This document shows positions 30,596-33,362 of a stretch of 33,362 bases of DNA, one piece after another (the stretch's first letter is position 1; every line of letters starts with the position of its first letter). The translations under genes and the position numbers were made by a program. The stretch lies in NCBI GenBank assembly GCA_963991165.1, contig CAXDOW010000009.1, positions 1-33,362 of the forward strand, read 5' to 3'. Under the pieces are notes generated by a model that saw nothing but the letters and a program-made list of their open reading frames with translations, had not been told where the DNA came from and made no database searches. This stretch comes from GCA-2862585 sp963991165 (GTDB lineage Bacteria; Bacteroidota; Bacteroidia; Flavobacteriales; UBA7312).

Positions 30596-30925
30596 TTATA
30601 CCGAAAAACTTTCTCCACAGCCACATGTTCTTGAGGCGTTGGGATTGTTAAAAACAAACCCTTTGCCATTCAATCCGCCAGAGTATTCTAAGATAGTGCC
30701 TATCAAATACAGATAACTTTTTTTGTTGACGACAATCTTTATGCCGTTATCTTCAAACGATTTGTCATCTTCCTGTTGCTGGCTATCGAATCCTAAATCA
30801 TAGGAAAGACCCGAACATCCGCCACTATTTACTCCTACTCTTACAAAGGTTGATGAAACATCGTGACCTTCCTCTTTGATGAGAGAAATTAATTTACTTT
30901 TTGCTTGTTCTGTAACTTGAATCAA
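30596..30925 (-). CDS. A-type Fe-S cluster carrier (SufA/IscA-like)
   Basis: A 109-residue HesB/IscA-family protein with the three conserved cluster-binding cysteines: Cys37 in GGCSGLSY, and Cys101 and Cys103 in SRTCGCGESF. It carries Fe-S clusters from the SufBCD scaffold to target proteins. It is the first gene of the nine-gene operon, with a promoter about 32-47 bases upstream of its ATG. Confidence 0.95.
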   Translation of the reverse strand: MIQVTEQAKSKLISLIKEEGHDVSSTFVRVGVNSGGCSGLSYDLGFDSQQQEDDKSFEDNGIKIVVNKKSYLYLIGTILEYSGGLNGKGFVFNNPNASRTCGCGESFSV

Positions 30926-30956
30926 TGGTTGTGAATTAGGTCTTGTTTTATAGTTG

Positions 30957-30972
30957 CAAAATTACAAAATTA
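30957..30972 (-). promoter_or_regulatory. Tandem -7 boxes of the suf operon promoter
   Basis: On the minus strand the sequence reads TAATTTTGTAATTTTG, two back-to-back exact matches to TAnnTTTG, with the nearer one 31 bases from the operon's first start codon. No clear -33 TTG is visible at the usual distance, so regulated or dual start sites are possible. Confidence 0.45.
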
Positions 30973-31024
30973 TCCGCGTTTTGCGACATGCTTTTCAATT
31001 TATCATTATAACCATAAATACTAT

Positions 31025-31032
31025 TACATTTG
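31025..31032 (+). promoter_or_regulatory. -7 promoter box of thiL (near-leaderless)
   Basis: TACATTTG fits TAnnTTTG and ends 4 bases before the thiL ATG at 31037, so the transcript would start at or just before the start codon. Confidence 0.5.
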
Positions 31033-31036
31033 CAGT

Positions 31037-32086
31037 ATGAGTATGTTAGAGGATAAAAGCCCAAAACGAACGCCACTTTCTGAGTTAGGAGAGTTTGGAT
31101 TGATTGATCACATAGCCAGCAAATTTACAATAGTTCATGACGATTCAATTAAAGGTATTGGAGACGATTGTGCCGTTATCGATGGAGAAGAGAAATACTG
31201 TCTCATAACGACAGATATGTTAGTAGAGGGCATTCATTTTGACCTTACATTTACCCCATTGAAGCATTTGGGCTACAAATCGGTAGTGGTTAACCTTTCC
31301 GATATCTATGCCATGAATGGCGAAGCGAAACAGTTGACTGTGAGCTTAGCATTATCAAATCGCTTTCCTTTAGAGGCAGTAGATGAACTCTACGAAGGAA
31401 TTCGGTTAGCTTGTCAGCATTATAAGGTGGACTTGGTGGGAGGAGATACGACCACTTCAACGAGTGGATTATGCATTAGCATAACTGCTATAGGGCAGGT
31501 TGAAAAGGAACGAATAACATTTAGAAGTGGGGCTAAAGAACATGACTTAATAGTAGTAAGTGGTGACTTAGGTTCGGCTTATTTAGGATTGCAATTATTG
31601 AATCGCGAGAAACAGGTGTTTGAAGCCAACCCTAGTATGCAACCGGATTTACAGAATAAGGATTATATTTTGCAACGACAACTCAAGCCTGAAGCAAGAA
31701 AAGACGTGGTAGAAATTTTGAAAAGCAAAGCCATTATTCCATCAAGTATGATTGATATATCAGATGGATTATCCTCAGAGTTGCTGCATTTGTGCAAGCA
31801 CTCCAAGGTGGGCTGTTCATTGTATGAGGAAAAATTGCCTATTGATTTTTCGGCTATTTCTATGGCTGAAGAATTTAACTTGTCTGCCGCCACTTGTGCG
31901 CTGAATGGAGGAGAGGATTATGAGTTGCTTTTTACGGTCAATCAACGTCATTATGAATTGTTGAGTAAAGATCCTGATTTCACCATTATTGGTCATATCA
32001 CAGATGCTTCTCACGGTGCGGTTTTAATTACCAAAGATAATACCCATCAACCGCTGACTGCTCAAGGCTGGAACGCTTTATTGTGA
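31037..32086 (+). CDS. thiL: Thiamine-monophosphate kinase
   Basis: A 349-residue ThiL. Family motifs are visible: LGEFGLIDHI (16-25), IGDDCAV with the metal-binding Asp pair, TTDMLVEGIHFDL, VVNLSDIYAMNG, DLVGGDTT, MIDISDGLSSEL and the C-terminal LNGGEDYELLFTV. It phosphorylates thiamine monophosphate to the pyrophosphate cofactor, the last step of thiamine synthesis. The gene is divergent from the suf operon; the -7 box abuts its start, making a leaderless message likely. Its 3' end overlaps the convergent helical-repeat gene by 9 bases. Confidence 0.95.
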   Translation: MSMLEDKSPKRTPLSELGEFGLIDHIASKFTIVHDDSIKGIGDDCAVIDGEEKYCLITTDMLVEGIHFDLTFTPLKHLGYKSVVVNLSDIYAMNGEAKQLTVSLALSNRFPLEAVDELYEGIRLACQHYKVDLVGGDTTTSTSGLCISITAIGQVEKERITFRSGAKEHDLIVVSGDLGSAYLGLQLLNREKQVFEANPSMQPDLQNKDYILQRQLKPEARKDVVEILKSKAIIPSSMIDISDGLSSELLHLCKHSKVGCSLYEEKLPIDFSAISMAEEFNLSAATCALNGGEDYELLFTVNQRHYELLSKDPDFTIIGHITDASHGAVLITKDNTHQPLTAQGWNALL

Positions 32087-33362
32087 TATCTTATTTTCTA
32101 TCCATTTGTTGTAATTAATGACGTCCGTTTCATTGGCTTGTTCAGTAGTGGCAATGTTTAACAAAGCATGAATATCATCAAGAAGGTTCTTATTTAAATT
32201 TATGCGTTGTGTATAAATGAGTTTATTAATAATCCTAATCAAAAGACGTTCTCGTATATAGCTTTTTTTAGAAAGAAGATTTTTTAGTCGGCTTTTAATC
32301 TTTTTGATTCTCATTTCAAGTACATCATAATTTCCTATTTCGTATCGAATGATGAGCTCTGCAACCAAAATTTTTAATTGAAAAGAAACATCAAAAGTTA
32401 AGAAGTTTTGGTGTAGAATTACCCGGCTTAGAATTTTGATCGAGGGCTTATATTGTTTGTTGTCAAAGTATTGTAAGGCCAAGTTAGAACAGATAAAAAA
32501 GTAGTGGTAGTCGGAGTTTTGTATGATCGTATCATTTTTGGCTGTTAGTAAAATGTCTATAGCTTTTTGGTTGTCTAATATGGAGTAATTGATAACTAAA
32601 CCATTGTAATAGTAAAACATGTATTTATTTAGTAAAAAACCATCGTATTCATCCATTGCCTTACGTAAAAGATGTGTTTTTTCTATGGATTCTTTATATT
32701 TTTTATTTTTAAACAAACAATTGATGAGGTAGGTCAATGTTTGTAGCTTTACATGGTGGTTTTTTTTATTGAATATATGGTCTTTTTCTAAGTCTAATAT
32801 GCTGTGTTTTAAAAACACTTCTAAGTCTTTATAGTTGCGTTTTTGAAGTAACAACTTACTGATTGATTGAGTCATTTTTAATCTTAATTTCTCATTGTTT
32901 AGAATCTCTGGATTATTAGAGTGTTCTTTTACTGTCTTTTCAAGTGCAGAAATGATTTTCGGTGTTGTGCTTTGGTAGTTTTGAGTTTTTTTAAGCTGAA
33001 AGTTGACAGCCGCTAATACATCGTCAATTTCTTTCAATTGATTTATTTGATGATTGTTGGTTTTTCTTTTTTTCAAATATGTTGACACATCAATATCGGT
33101 GTTATCGTACGATAACCTTATGATTTCGTTATATACCAAATGGAGGATTTCATATAATTCAAATTTTAAGGCTTTTTTTTCGGCATTTTTTAAAAATTCA
33201 TAACTAAGGTCAAACACCCCTTTTTCTCTTAACGACTTGCCAATAATAATCAACTTAAAAACGCTGATGTCTTTATCATTATTTAGTTTTTGAAACGTTA
33301 AGGTATTAATGATATCGTTTAACAATCGATTTTTCAATTGATAGAAAGCATTTTTATTATTG
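32078..33362 (-). CDS. Helical-repeat (TPR-like) protein, unknown function, 5' end outside the window
   Basis: About 427 residues are visible and the frame stays open to the edge of the window (upstream codons read NNKNAFYQLKNR), so the apparent TTG start at 33337 is not the real one. The protein is very rich in Lys, Asn, Ile and Leu, with repeated helix pairs such as GVFDLSYEFLKNAEKKALKFELYEILHLVYNEIIR and FICSNLALQYFDNKQYKPSIKILSRVIL, the look of degenerate TPR units. I see no catalytic or DNA-binding domain, signal peptide or membrane segment. Flavobacterial proteins of this look are often scaffolds or regulators, but I assign no function. Confidence 0.7.
   Translation of the reverse strand, partial: NNKNAFYQLKNRLLNDIINTLTFQKLNNDKDISVFKLIIIGKSLREKGVFDLSYEFLKNAEKKALKFELYEILHLVYNEIIRLSYDNTDIDVSTYLKKRKTNNHQINQLKEIDDVLAAVNFQLKKTQNYQSTTPKIISALEKTVKEHSNNPEILNNEKLRLKMTQSISKLLLQKRNYKDLEVFLKHSILDLEKDHIFNKKNHHVKLQTLTYLINCLFKNKKYKESIEKTHLLRKAMDEYDGFLLNKYMFYYYNGLVINYSILDNQKAIDILLTAKNDTIIQNSDYHYFFICSNLALQYFDNKQYKPSIKILSRVILHQNFLTFDVSFQLKILVAELIIRYEIGNYDVLEMRIKKIKSRLKNLLSKKSYIRERLLIRIINKLIYTQRINLNKNLLDDIHALLNIATTEQANETDVINYNKWIENKISQ

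Noticed and set aside
33335..33362. TTG at 33337 as the true start of the helical-repeat protein
   Set aside because: The frame stays open to the window edge with similar composition, so the gene is cut by the window.
1..33362. tRNA, rRNA, CRISPR arrays, transposases or integrases
   Set aside because: I looked for conserved tRNA arms, repeat-spacer periodicity and DDE/tyrosine recombinase motifs and found none.

Overview
This window is chromosomal DNA from a marine member of the Bacteroidota, most likely Flavobacteriia. The evidence is a proteorhodopsin next to a Brp/Blh retinal synthase, several SusC/TonB-type outer-membrane receptors, AT-rich DNA, promoter boxes of the Bacteroidota form TAnnTTTG instead of sigma70 boxes, little sign of Shine-Dalgarno sites, and family matches (HmuY, DUF2480, DUF3050, the long PurF paralogue, S46 peptidase) typical of that phylum. 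I see no rRNA, tRNA, CRISPR array or transposase.

Layout. 1-2042: end of a TonB-dependent receptor and an HmuY-like lipoprotein, a probable haem-uptake pair. 2043-2534: gene-poor DNA holding the C-terminal relic of a phosphinothricin-type acetyltransferase. 2535-4236 (minus): umuDC-type SOS polymerase pair. 4424-6120: proteorhodopsin and blh, with a strong hairpin terminator between them. 6124-9309: a Fur/Zur-type regulator and a small thioredoxin on the minus strand, divergent from a TonB receptor and a Cys/His-rich lipoprotein; a perfect 25-bp palindrome sits on the receptor promoter, suggesting a zinc-acquisition locus. 9385-11862: an outer-membrane beta-barrel protein. 11868-12290 (minus): CBS-pair protein. 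12360-16227: lower kynurenine (3-hydroxyanthranilate) pathway: ALDH and an atypical SDR on minus, 3-hydroxyanthranilate dioxygenase and ACMS decarboxylase on plus. 16265-18157: a long PurF-like amidotransferase. 18254-18888: a small secreted protein and a truncated copy of its signal peptide. 18875-21047: a restriction-modification island (HTH-fused C5 methyltransferase and a convergent PD-(D/E)XK-like nuclease), preceded by a long bulged hairpin and bounded by a 10-bp inverted repeat. 21135-21260: REP-like double hairpin and a terminator. 21260-23647 (minus): S46 dipeptidyl peptidase. 23793-30925 (minus): a nine-gene suf operon, A-type carrier-sufB-C-D-S-E-SufT-like-DUF2480-DUF3050. 31037-32086: thiL. 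32078-33362 (minus): a helical-repeat protein running off the window.

How it fits together. Light-driven proton pumping plus retinal synthesis, tryptophan/3-hydroxyanthranilate catabolism, peptide degradation and metal/haem uptake suit a surface-ocean heterotroph living on proteinaceous organic matter. The Fe-S assembly operon ends in two uncharacterised genes; the last (DUF3050) shows a Glu/His/Asp pattern like that of haem-oxygenase-like diiron oxidases. Three observations seem most worth following: the RM cassette with its attC-like hairpin, the palindrome-controlled Cys/His lipoprotein locus, and the DUF3050 candidate metalloenzyme tied to Fe-S biogenesis.
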